Source: Planktothricoides raciborskii GIHE-MW2 (GTDB taxonomy: Bacteria; Cyanobacteriota; Cyanobacteriia; Cyanobacteriales; Laspinemataceae). Taken from it: a stretch of 64,000 nucleotides of DNA. The position numbers and the translations under genes are program-made. Of the stretch, positions 9,987 to 17,677 are shown one piece after another (position 1 is the stretch's first letter; each line of letters opens with the position of its first letter). The notes below the pieces were generated by a model. It saw only the letters and a list, made by a program, of their open reading frames with translations. It did not search any database and was not told the origin of the DNA. The stretch spans positions 4,017,001-4,081,000 of the forward strand of contig NZ_CP159837.1 of the NCBI RefSeq assembly GCF_040564635.1. Reading direction: 5' to 3'.

Positions 9987-12218
9987 GTGTTTTCACAATC
10001 AAAGAAGCTCGATAAACTAATCAATCAAGGGATTGACTACTACAAGCAAAGTCAGTATGAAGCCGCCCTTGAGTGTTTTAATCAAGCGATCGCGTTAAAT
10101 CCTAATTGTGCCAGAGCCTATCATTACCGGGGTTGGTTGCATCTAGCCAACAATAATCCTGGTGAACTTCTGAATGACTTACAGACTGTATGTAGATTAT
10201 TAAACGATAAATATTATGAGCGATTAGTCAATAAGATTGAAAAAATAATCCCACAATTGTTTTATCGAGAAGACTCCCTTTCATGGATTTACTGTGAAGA
10301 AGATGACTCTTGGTACGAAAGTTACAGCGATATTCCTGGAGGAGATATTTATATCGGGATCATCGGTGACATAGAAGCAGAATTAATGGAGCAGCGATCG
10401 CAAGAATTCTATTGGCTTAGAAATTGGCTCTTTGCTAGAATAGAAGAAATAAATAATCTTCAGTTAAAGCGCAATAAAAATGCCAAGTTTAATCAAGAAA
10501 AATTAATCAGATATCAGTTGCCTTTGTGTAATTCACACTCAGAAATTGCTGCCGCGATCGGATTAAGCGTTAATGGTTTGCGGTATCTCGCTTTTTCTCG
10601 TAATAAATTGCACTACACTAGATTCAATATCCCTAAGAAAACTGGAGGAAAGCGGGAAATATCAGCACCGCTGCCGCTGCTGAAAAAGGCGCAAAATTGG
10701 ATTCTACATAATATTCTAGAAAAGCTAGAAATTCACCCCGCTGCTCATGGCTTTTGTCGCCAAAAATCTATTGTCACCAATGCTCTACCTCATGTAGGCA
10801 AAGATGTCATCATTAATATCGATTTGAAAGACTTTTTTCCATCAATTTCTTATCCACAAGTCAAAGGGCTGTTTAAATCATTAGGATATTCGGAAACCGC
10901 TGCGGTAGTTTTCGGTTTGATTTGTACTGAACCCAGAGTACAAAAACTAGAAATAGACGGAGAAAGCTGCTTAGTTAATCTCAAGGAAAGACGCCTTACC
11001 CAAGGGGCGCCAAGTAGCCCAGCGATTAGTAATCTGCTGTGTAAAAAGCTCGATCACCGACTTAGTAATATGGCAAAAAAAATGGGTTTTATGTACACTC
11101 GTTATGCAGACGATCTAACTTTTTCTGGTTCTATAGATAGTCGGGAGAATATTGGTCGGCTATTCAAAGTAACCAATTTGATTGTTCAAGAAGAAGGCTT
11201 GGCAATCAATCCAGATAAAACGAAAGTTCGCTGGAAAAATCGACAGCAAGATGTGACAGGATTGGTGGTTAATCACAAAATTAATATTTCTAGGAAAACG
11301 CTGAAAAAATTTCGGGCGACACTATATCATATTGAGCAAGATGGCTTCAGAGGTAAGCATTGGGGACAGACTAATACCAATGACTTAATGGCATCGATCG
11401 AGGGTTTTGCTAATTTTGTATGTATGGTCAATCCAGAAAAAGGGGCTAAATTCAAGCAGCAGGTGCAACGGATCAAAGATACCTATAAAAAAACCGATCA
11501 AAAAGCCCATCAAGCCAACCATGAAAGCCCAAAAACATCGGCACAGATTTATGATGTAGTATTTCTGATCTTTTCCGCATTATTTTGGCTCGGCTGGACT
11601 TACAAGAAAAAACTTGAATATCTGCGCCAAACTTATGGAAATACTGCAATCAAACAACTGAGGCCAAACCAGCAATGGGAATTTTTAAATTACCTTTTAG
11701 AAGCGATCGTGTCTCAGGAAATTAAGACTCATTTATCTTTAGCTGATTTACAAAGCAAGGAAATTCATAACTTTAAGCAAGTTTTATGCTGTTTAGACTA
11801 TTACAAGGGACGAAAATGTAAATCTTACGCCATACCCAGTTTTATCATAAATAATACTCCGATCTGGGAAGATAAAATGGCTGATTATTTAGATTTTTTA
11901 TGTAGGATATATAGAGAATATCTACGATTAGGCTGGACTGACAACCAAAGAGAGAATTCCGCAGCAAAAACCTATTTGCAAGAAATCTATCATGTGCTAT
12001 CGCCTTTGGCTCTGACCCTAAAACAATTGCAAGACTTTCTCGAATATCTAAAACTTCAGCCCACACCAGAAGTGTGTTCTAATTCCCAGCCTGATTCTTA
12101 TGAATATGATTTTTCTGATTCTTATGAATATGATTTTTCTGATTCTTATGAATATGATTTTTCTGATTCTTATGAATATGATTTTTCCGATTCTTGTGAG
12201 TATGAGCCTCCTTATTAG
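9987..12218 (+). CDS. Retron-type reverse transcriptase with N-terminal TPR and C-terminal repeats
   Basis: 743 residues, much longer than usual retron RTs (about 300-400), starting with GTG. Residues 9-45 form a tetratricopeptide-like helix pair (YYKQSQYEAALECFNQAIAL). The RT domain covers about 200-470: FNIPKKTGGKREISAP, AHGFCRQKSIVTNA, INIDLKDFFPSI, the LTQGAPSSPAISNL block, the YADD catalytic motif at 373-376 (YTRYADDLTFSG) and TGLVVN. This motif set is retron-like rather than group II intron or DGR. Residues 500-690 are a helical domain I do not recognise. The end carries four identical DSYEYDFS octapeptides. A candidate structured RNA starts 45 bases downstream. A defence role, as for retrons, is inference. 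Confidence 0.85.
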   Translation: MFSQSKKLDKLINQGIDYYKQSQYEAALECFNQAIALNPNCARAYHYRGWLHLANNNPGELLNDLQTVCRLLNDKYYERLVNKIEKIIPQLFYREDSLSWIYCEEDDSWYESYSDIPGGDIYIGIIGDIEAELMEQRSQEFYWLRNWLFARIEEINNLQLKRNKNAKFNQEKLIRYQLPLCNSHSEIAAAIGLSVNGLRYLAFSRNKLHYTRFNIPKKTGGKREISAPLPLLKKAQNWILHNILEKLEIHPAAHGFCRQKSIVTNALPHVGKDVIINIDLKDFFPSISYPQVKGLFKSLGYSETAAVVFGLICTEPRVQKLEIDGESCLVNLKERRLTQGAPSSPAISNLLCKKLDHRLSNMAKKMGFMYTRYADDLTFSGSIDSRENIGRLFKVTNLIVQEEGLAINPDKTKVRWKNRQQDVTGLVVNHKINISRKTLKKFRATLYHIEQDGFRGKHWGQTNTNDLMASIEGFANFVCMVNPEKGAKFKQQVQRIKDTYKKTDQKAHQANHESPKTSAQIYDVVFLIFSALFWLGWTYKKKLEYLRQTYGNTAIKQLRPNQQWEFLNYLLEAIVSQEIKTHLSLADLQSKEIHNFKQVLCCLDYYKGRKCKSYAIPSFIINNTPIWEDKMADYLDFLCRIYREYLRLGWTDNQRENSAAKTYLQEIYHVLSPLALTLKQLQDFLEYLKLQPTPEVCSNSQPDSYEYDFSDSYEYDFSDSYEYDFSDSYEYDFSDSCEYEPPY
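12093..12188 (+). repeat. 24-bp tandem repeat encoding (DSYEYDFS)x4
   Basis: Four consecutive 24-base units, nearly identical, at the 3' end of the reverse transcriptase gene, followed by a degenerate fifth (DSCEYEPPY). Near identity at the DNA level points to recent expansion. Confidence 0.95.
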
Positions 12219-12263
12219 GGAAAATTCCGAGCGGTTGGGCGCTAAATCTGTTATAATCGAACC

Positions 12264-12465
12264 GTCACGCGCCAATGTCAACAAGTCAAAAGCCTTGCAA
12301 GATGTGGGAGGGTAGATATATCCTCTCCGAGGACGGTGGATCGCCGTTCCTACATTTAAGCTAGTCCAAAATCGCCCGATGCCTATCGGCTGGCTGGCGA
12401 AGTAAGCATGAATGTCCTCTGATTAAAGAGATAAAGTCGAAGGCACAATCTTGAGGGCGCGTGAC
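12264..12465 (+). ncRNA. Candidate retron-type structured RNA closed by a 10-bp inverted repeat
   Basis: GTCACGCGCC (12264-12273) and GGCGCGTGAC (12456-12465) are perfect reverse complements 182 bases apart, like the a1/a2 repeats of retron msr-msd RNAs. A TATAAT box at 12252-12257 would start transcription close to 12264. Inside are several hairpins: gggagg..cctctcc near 12310-12332, aggacggtg..cgccgttcct near 12333-12355, and a nested ccgat/atcgg within tcgcc/ggcga near 12370-12400. No convincing frame crosses it. Its position downstream of the RT is unusual, since retron RNAs normally precede the RT. A group II intron remnant or unrelated RNA is possible. Confidence 0.42.
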
Positions 12466-12602
12466 ACCCCATTAAAAATGATGATCGAGAAAAGAATCAG
12501 TTTCATCGAAAGACTATCAGGGCTGATGCCGAGCAATTTCCTGCAAGTCTTTGTCAATCACAATTATAGCTGTTCATGTAAGTTTTTTTAAAGCTTTTTA
12601 AA

Positions 12603-12624
12603 GCCACGGGTTTAAACCTGTGGC
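12603..12624. repeat. 22-bp palindrome
   Basis: gccacgggtttaaacctgtggc is a near-perfect palindrome with one mismatched pair. It lies between the candidate RNA and the decayed GGDEF gene. It could act as a terminator or be a REP-like unit; no U tract follows. Confidence 0.5.
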
Positions 12625-12631
12625 GACCATA

Positions 12632-12965
12632 TTATGAAAAAACCATGTAGCGATCGCGCCCTTGTTGTTTGGCGCGGTATAAAGCCACATCCGCTTGTTT
12701 TACCAATTCCTCTGGGAGATCATTGTGATGCAAATCCCCATACTGACGGTGACAATATCCCTGATATCGGAAGCTTGATGGGGAATTGAGAGCGATATTG
12801 CATCCGCAACGAGGAGCGATATTGCTCCGCAACGCGAAAGCTGCGATATTGCTCCGCAACGCGATCGCGATCGCACCTGAGACTGAATGCGTTGGGCGAT
12901 CGCCACTGACTCAGGTTGCTGAGTATTGGGCAAAACGACGACAAAAGCACCATTTGCGGTAAAAG
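12632..12965 (-). pseudogene. Diguanylate cyclase (GGDEF) gene remnant
   Basis: On the minus strand one frame reads GAFVVVLPNTQQPESVAIAQRIQSQV and later IPHQASDIRDIVTVSMGICI; another frame continues LPEELVKQADVALYRAKQQG and ends RDRYMVFS. Together these are the C-terminal half of a GGDEF domain. The N-terminal part, including the GGDEF motif, is absent. Three copies of a 'gcgttgcggagcaatatcgc' repeat are inserted in the middle (about 12790-12870), and a frameshift lies near 12720. The gene is broken and cannot make an active cyclase. Confidence 0.75.
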
Positions 12966-13180
12966 CGGTTTTATTTTTTAATGAACCACAAATTTTCGCA
13001 GAGGGGAAGCCTGACTTAACATATGGGCGCAATGCTTGCTTGCGCCCGGACAAAATATTTTCAGCAATAAATTTTCAGCCATAATTTATCTGCCGGAAAT
13101 ATCGTAAACCTACACCCTATAAAGGCTGCTGATGCTCTCTGGTCTTGGTCTATATAAAACCGCTGTAAACCAGACTGAAT

Positions 13181-14044
13181 TTATTTCATTCTATTGACTA
13201 CATTAAATAATGCGGAGTAATCTTCCTCCCCCAGGTTTTCAGTCATGGCAATTTCTAAAATTTCTTTTACTCCGGCTAAACTACTCACATTTAAACCTAA
13301 AGCTTGGGCTTCTTTAAGGATTAAATTAGTGTCTTTTAATAGATGTTTGGTGGGAAAATTAGGATTAGCAAAGTTCCGGTCAATCATCCGCTGTAATTTT
13401 TTGTCAAAGGTCGGTGCATATAAGGCACTTTCCCGGAGAATTTCCATAAAAACTTCTATATTGACCCCTTGTTTTTGGATTAATCCTAAACTTAAGGCAA
13501 ATCCAGTGGTTAAATTAGCAATCAGTTGATTTAGTGCCAGTTTTAAGGTCATTGCCGCACCTACAGGGCCGATTAATTTAGGTTCTGGACTAAAGTTTTT
13601 TAGCAGCATTAACCATTTTTGAAATTGCGCTTCTGTGCTGCCAACCATGACAATGAGTTGACCTGTTTTTGCTTCGGGGATACTGCCAAGTACCGGGGCT
13701 TCCATATATTCACCTCCGAGATGGGTTACTTCAGAGGCGATCGCCTGACTTTCGCTGGGGGCAATGGTACTCATGGAAATGATTATCCGTCCCGATAATT
13801 GGCTACGAGTCGATTCAGAAAATAACATTTCCCGGATGGCATTGGCATCGGTTAACATTAAGAATATACAATCGCAATAATTCAAAACTTCTTGAGGCGA
13901 AGCGGCTATTTTTGCGCCTTTTTCTGCCAATGGTTGCACTTTTTCGGCAGTGCGATTATAGACCATTACTGATAAGTCTGCCTCTAATAGTTTATTGGCC
14001 ATTGGTAATCCCATTAAGCCCGTACCGATAAATCCAATATTCAT
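13181..14044 (-). CDS. NAD(P)-dependent beta-hydroxyacid dehydrogenase family protein
   Basis: 287 residues from the ATG at 14044; GGAG lies 7 bases upstream, whereas the longer frame to 14083 adds a non-family leader. The N terminus NIGFIGTGLMGLPMANKLL is the Rossmann fingerprint of 3-hydroxyisobutyrate dehydrogenase-like enzymes, followed by VYNRT (NADP-type position), MSTIAPSES, EAPVLGSIPEAKTGQL (substrate-site loop), and GAAMTLKLALNQLIA with the catalytic lysine. Family members reduce small aldehydes or oxidise beta-hydroxyacids; the substrate here is unknown. It is divergent from the preceding pseudogene only in context, with no operon partner. Confidence 0.88.
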   Translation of the reverse strand: MNIGFIGTGLMGLPMANKLLEADLSVMVYNRTAEKVQPLAEKGAKIAASPQEVLNYCDCIFLMLTDANAIREMLFSESTRSQLSGRIIISMSTIAPSESQAIASEVTHLGGEYMEAPVLGSIPEAKTGQLIVMVGSTEAQFQKWLMLLKNFSPEPKLIGPVGAAMTLKLALNQLIANLTTGFALSLGLIQKQGVNIEVFMEILRESALYAPTFDKKLQRMIDRNFANPNFPTKHLLKDTNLILKEAQALGLNVSSLAGVKEILEIAMTENLGEEDYSALFNVVNRMK

Positions 14045-14181
14045 TATATGCTCCATATATGCTCCATAATTTGTTGTTGGCAACGGATAGATGAATTATG
14101 GCATAAAATGGATGGATTTTTGGGGATTTTTTGGGCGATCGCTCCACGGGTATGATGTTTATTGCAACTCGGTTTTTTAAA

Positions 14182-14574
14182 CTACGGAATAAACAACCGA
14201 CCGGCTCCCATGTAATCTTGAATATCCAGCACAATCTCCACCAGTTTTTCTACACAAGAGTCTCGATAATCATATTCTGATACTCGCGACCGATCGCCAA
14301 TGGTGATAATAGGGAATGAAGTGGAGGTATTTTCTTCGCGCATAACTCTTTCCAAAGAGTCTTGCCCCTTGGCATTGCGGTTAGCTGTTAGCAAAATCAT
14401 TCGATTCGCTTGAGCAAATTGCCAAACAGCACGGTCATTGCTATTTGCGGGTAGTCCAACATCTGCAAAAGTTATTAGCCGAATAGAAACGAGGTCTAAC
14501 CACCCTCTAGAAGCAAGAATTCCAGCAAAGAGAATCGCTTCCTGATTCAAATTGTAATCAACTAGAATAATCAT
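14182..14574 (-). CDS. DUF5615 (PIN-like) putative toxin
   Basis: 130 residues. Begins MIILVDYNLNQEA with the early acidic D-x-N-L motif; later NDRAVWQFAQANRMILLTAN places a second acidic position and the LLT-x-N strand typical of DUF5615 PIN-like proteins, which are assumed RNases. Its start overlaps the stop of the DUF433 gene by four bases (ATGA type), the usual arrangement of a DUF433/DUF5615 toxin-antitoxin pair. Activity not shown by sequence alone. Confidence 0.8.
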   Translation of the reverse strand: MIILVDYNLNQEAILFAGILASRGWLDLVSIRLITFADVGLPANSNDRAVWQFAQANRMILLTANRNAKGQDSLERVMREENTSTSFPIITIGDRSRVSEYDYRDSCVEKLVEIVLDIQDYMGAGRLFIP

Positions 14575-14948
14575 TGATTTTTTGCTTCCCGGCGTCTTCT
14601 TTGTTCTATAATCTTAAGTCGAGCCGCTTCGTGACCAGGACGGGGAGGCATTGCGGCAATGCGAGCAAAATGTTCGCGGTTACGTTCTTCCCAATATATT
14701 CTCGTCTCTTCTGCTTGACGCAAAATTTCTTGATACTCTGCTTCTACCGCTGAGTTATGAGTTTGAATATAAAAAAGAGCCCCATCGATTTGCTCGTCCG
14801 TTAGCATGAAGGCATCGCGAATGTACTTGCGTGGATACTCCGCTTTGAGATAATCCATTATGTCATAGATAGTGATGCGAGTACCCGCGATGGTTAGTCC
14901 CCGTTCGGTACGGATAATTATCTCTTGTTCTTGGTGATTAATCGTCAT
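14571..14948 (-). CDS. DUF433 family putative antitoxin
   Basis: 125 residues from the ATG at 14948; CAGGAG lies about 10 bases upstream. The frame continues open to 15080, but that part lacks family character. The core RTERGLTIAGTRITIYDIMDYL followed by helices (YIRDAFMLTDEQIDGALFYI) is the DUF433 winged-helix type fold. The C-terminal third is a charged helix (EETRIYWEERNREHF), probably the toxin-binding part. Forms an operon with the DUF5615 gene. Autorepression is the family expectation. Confidence 0.78.
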   Translation of the reverse strand: MTINHQEQEIIIRTERGLTIAGTRITIYDIMDYLKAEYPRKYIRDAFMLTDEQIDGALFYIQTHNSAVEAEYQEILRQAEETRIYWEERNREHFARIAAMPPRPGHEAARLKIIEQRRRREAKNQ

Positions 14949-15157
14949 CAGCACTTTCTCCTGTAGTCTTATCCAAGATTTTCGACCCGATCGTATCGAT
15001 GATAACTCAAGTAGCCCCTGGGAGGAACATAAAGCCATTAGAAGTAATTGTCTGCTGTGCGATCGCCTGGAGGGAAGCATTACGCCCCTACTGGCGATTA
15101 TTTTTGATTATTTTTGATTATTTTTTGTTGGGATAAGCGATCGCCCACGTCGATCGC

Positions 15158-16660
15158 TTATGCCAAATTACCAGAATATTGGCTGGTTAAATATTGTTGA
15201 ATTACCGGCTGAACTGTAAACACGGTTTCCTGGTCTTGGGTAATTTTTTCAATCAGCGATCGCCTCGACAAAGATTTAATCGCATTCAATATTTCTGAGA
15301 GAGATAATTCTAATTCTTGGACTAAAGCGGAAGTGGTTACAGAATCCTCGGCTGTCACTAGATAAAGCATCACTTTTTTCTCCACCTTTGATAAGCGATC
15401 GATCTGCTGCTTTAATTTCTGTTTAAAAGCATCATCCAAAAACAGCGCTTCATATTTTAAAAATTCAGAAACTCCACCGGAAAATAAATCAGCGATCGTG
15501 GTCGCCACCATTTTCAACCAAAAGGGATGACCTCGGTATTGGTGAATCAGGTCAGGCCATGTTTCATCATCCCCTAACTCTTTTTCTCGGAAAAATTCCC
15601 CAGCGGATGATGCGGACAAGCCCTTTAATTGATAACAGCGAACCGGCGCATTTTCTCCTTCTAATTGACCAATTTCTGCCGGAGGTTCCCAACTCAGTAG
15701 CAGCAAACAACTCTGATGAGAAAATTCGCCGATTCTGCGGAAAAAGTCCCCATAATCTTCATAGCCCGGTTGGTAATGACCGGCCAATTGACCCCTACTG
15801 AGAATCATTTGCCCATCATCCAAAATCAGCAAACAACGATACTCTTGCAGCGATTGCATCAGTAAAGATAATTGGTCTTCTGTATCTGCGGGTGACTCGC
15901 TTTCTGATTGATTAGAAAGCGATTTCAGCAAATTAGTCAAAAGCCCTTTTAAGGGAGGAGAAGACCGCAGACTTTGCCAGATAATATAGTCAAACTTATC
16001 TTGAATTTGGGTGACACATTGCACCGCCAAGGTAGTTTTACCAATTCCGCTTAACCCCACCAAAGCTACCAGTCTTGTGGATTCTTTTACGATCCATTGT
16101 TCCAGGGTATTCAGTTCCTCTGTGCGTCCGTAAAAACTGGCAAATCGCCAAAACCTGGTTTCTTCAAGAAACCGGGTTTTTGTCTCCCACAAACCGGATG
16201 TTTTATCTTCTTCTGAGTTGGCTGCGCGATCGCCCCTTTTTGAAGGGTGGGTTAAGGGGCGATCGGCTTTATCGCTTTTAGACTTCCGTTCTCGTCCCTT
16301 CTTTTCTCGCTTTTCTCGACCTGAACCATAATGCACCGTATCTCCACAAACGCTGAATTTCTCAATCCGAATAGAATCTTTATTGAAGTGTAAGAAGTTA
16401 GAGAAATTTAATCGATCAACTGTAGCGCGAAAATTAAACTTATTAACCTCTTGCCCTAATGCCTGGGACAATACTTTCCATAACTCTGAGGCCACATCTT
16501 TCACATGACCCTCACTACAGTGGAATTCCTCAGCAATTTTCGAGTATTTTTTCCCCTTGCAAGCACCGCGTAAAATATCCTGCTGTAGATTATCCAGATG
16601 TTTGCCCGTTTGCGTAAAAACCAGTTCGTCTGCCAATGTCAAGATTTCGTGAACATCCAT
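15158..16660 (-). CDS. STAND-type ATPase: vMAP-like HTH plus NB-ARC domain
   Basis: 500 residues from the ATG at 16660. The frame continues to 16846, but those 62 codons come from a MITE-like repeat and an operator-like array, so 16660 is preferred. Residues 1-70 (MDVHEILTLADELVFTQTGK, then HLDNLQQDIL, YSKIAEEFHCSEGHVKDVAS) form a helix-turn-helix domain resembling the vMAP N-terminal domain of bacterial conflict ATPases. A linker (about 115-175) is largely encoded by two dispersed repeats. The NB-ARC part has Walker A GLSGIGKT (202-209) and Walker B CLLILDDG (276-283), followed by a winged-helix region. No WD40 or TPR effector end. Phased repeats upstream suggest autoregulation. The paralogue at 53136-56269 is broken. 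Confidence 0.85.
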   Translation of the reverse strand: MDVHEILTLADELVFTQTGKHLDNLQQDILRGACKGKKYSKIAEEFHCSEGHVKDVASELWKVLSQALGQEVNKFNFRATVDRLNFSNFLHFNKDSIRIEKFSVCGDTVHYGSGREKREKKGRERKSKSDKADRPLTHPSKRGDRAANSEEDKTSGLWETKTRFLEETRFWRFASFYGRTEELNTLEQWIVKESTRLVALVGLSGIGKTTLAVQCVTQIQDKFDYIIWQSLRSSPPLKGLLTNLLKSLSNQSESESPADTEDQLSLLMQSLQEYRCLLILDDGQMILSRGQLAGHYQPGYEDYGDFFRRIGEFSHQSCLLLLSWEPPAEIGQLEGENAPVRCYQLKGLSASSAGEFFREKELGDDETWPDLIHQYRGHPFWLKMVATTIADLFSGGVSEFLKYEALFLDDAFKQKLKQQIDRLSKVEKKVMLYLVTAEDSVTTSALVQELELSLSEILNAIKSLSRRSLIEKITQDQETVFTVQPVIQQYLTSQYSGNLA

Positions 16661-16690
16661 AAGTCGGGGAGATGCAGGAATTTTGATTAT

Positions 16691-16733
16691 TTTAGCCGAC
16701 TTTACCCGACTTTTTCCGACTTTAACTGACTTT
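16691..16733. promoter_or_regulatory. 10-bp-phased direct repeats upstream of the STAND gene
   Basis: cCGAC occurs at 16696-16700, 16706-16710 and 16716-16720 and a variant tGAC at 16727-16730, each followed by TTT. The spacing is exactly ten bases, so the sites face the same side of the helix. On the coding strand the unit reads AAAGTCGG. It lies about 31-73 bases before the start codon, a fitting place for an operator. A second set is at 17224-17313. Confidence 0.6.
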
Positions 16734-16770
16734 TTTTGCCAAACCAGCTTTCGGTGGGTTATTCCTGTCC

Positions 16771-16870
16771 AGGACTTGCGCCAATCTTGTGATTCAAAGC
16801 TATCGGTAGGGTGTTGTTCCGAGACGGTGACACACCAATACCCCATATATAGAGTCGTTGCGTAAGTCCT
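16771..16870. repeat. MITE-like element with aggactt..aagtcct ends
   Basis: 100 bases; left end aggacttgcgc (slightly decayed) and right end gcgtaagtcct are inverted repeats, and the interior matches copies at 3602-3675 and 17532-17619. It lies between the phased repeats and the upstream region of the STAND gene, and its sequence provides the spurious ATG at 16846. No coding capacity of its own. Confidence 0.8.
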
Positions 16871-16880
16871 AATAGGGTTT

Positions 16881-17217
16881 TGTAGGGGCGCAATGCTTGC
16901 GCCCCCAACCTACAGCGGTTTTCCGATTACTGAACCACGGTAGGGCGAAGCATTCCGGTAGGGGCGAAGCATTCCGGTAAGGGCGAAGCATTCCGGTAGG
17001 GGCGAAGCATTCCGGTAGGGGCGAAGCATTCCGGCAGATAATTGATTGCTTAGAATATTGTAGGGGCGAATGGCCATTCGCCCCTACTGCCGGAATGCTT
17101 CGCCCCTACAATGCCGGAATGCTTCGCCCCTACAATGCCGGAATGCTTCGCCCCTACAAAATTCCCTCGTTCCCATGCAGAGCATGGGAATGCCCAACCA
17201 GAGGCTCTGCCTCGCGA
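16881..17217. repeat. Cluster of palindromic repeats in two opposing blocks
   Basis: After one 'ggggcgcaatgcttgcgcccc' copy come five head-to-tail copies of 'ggggcgaagcattccggta' (about 16940-17037), a 'ggggcgaatggccattcgcccc' palindrome, then three copies of the inverse 'tgccggaatgcttcgcccctacaa' (about 17090-17158). The two blocks can pair into a very long hairpin. At 17166-17217 are two more palindromes (tcccatgcagagcatggga and an aggctctgcctc unit). No gene is visible. Confidence 0.9.
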
Positions 17218-17220
17218 GAG

Positions 17221-17313
17221 TTGCCGACTTAATCCGACTTAATCCGACTTTTTGACAGTTAATTTTGCCATTTATTAAAAATAAAGTCCCTACTAAACAA
17301 GACTTTTTCCGAC
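17221..17313. promoter_or_regulatory. Second set of 10-bp-phased CCGAC repeats
   Basis: CCGAC at 17224-17228, 17234-17238 and 17244-17248 (exact 10-base period), then gac at 17301-17303 and 17311-17313, again ten apart. Same unit as at 16691-16733, from which it is now separated by about 490 bases of repeats. Probably the displaced upstream half of the STAND gene operator. Confidence 0.5.
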
Positions 17314-17531
17314 TGGACATTAATACTTAATTGATAAATAATTTTATAAGATCATAGCAAGCAACCGAATTTTTTTGATCGGCTCAACGGCGATATATTC
17401 ACCTGAATACATCGCAGCCCATCCATTTTGTCATCTCATCGCTTTACACCAGGGAATCTTTATATAGCAACACTCATTGCTCATAGATTACTCGTTTCCA
17501 TATCGCTTTTATGCTCTGCATTTCCATACTC

Positions 17532-17619
17532 AGGACTTACGCATAAACGCTATTGGTAGGGTGTTGTTCCGAGCGGTAACGCACCACAACCCCATATATA
17601 GAGTCGCTGCGTAAGTCCT
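17532..17619. repeat. MITE-like element, intact copy
   Basis: 88 bases bounded by perfect 12-bp inverted repeats aggacttacgca (17532-17543) and tgcgtaagtcct (17608-17619). It carries the same 'ggtagggtgttgttccgag' and 'catatatagagtcg' interior as the other two copies. The transposase that would move it is not in the window. Confidence 0.85.
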
Positions 17620-17677
17620 AATACTCTGCATAGAAACAAGAACGTAAACCTCTATTTCCTTAGAGAGGAATTGACCT

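Noticed and set aside
12100-12315. 71-codon plus-strand frame at the end of the RT gene
   Set aside because: Mostly the shadow of the 24-base tandem repeat in another frame (MNMIFLIL repeats).
9987-12465. Diversity-generating retroelement (DGR)
   Set aside because: The RT has retron-type motifs (LTQGAPSSP, YTRYADDLTFSG, TGLVVN) and no template/variable repeat pair or Avd gene was found.
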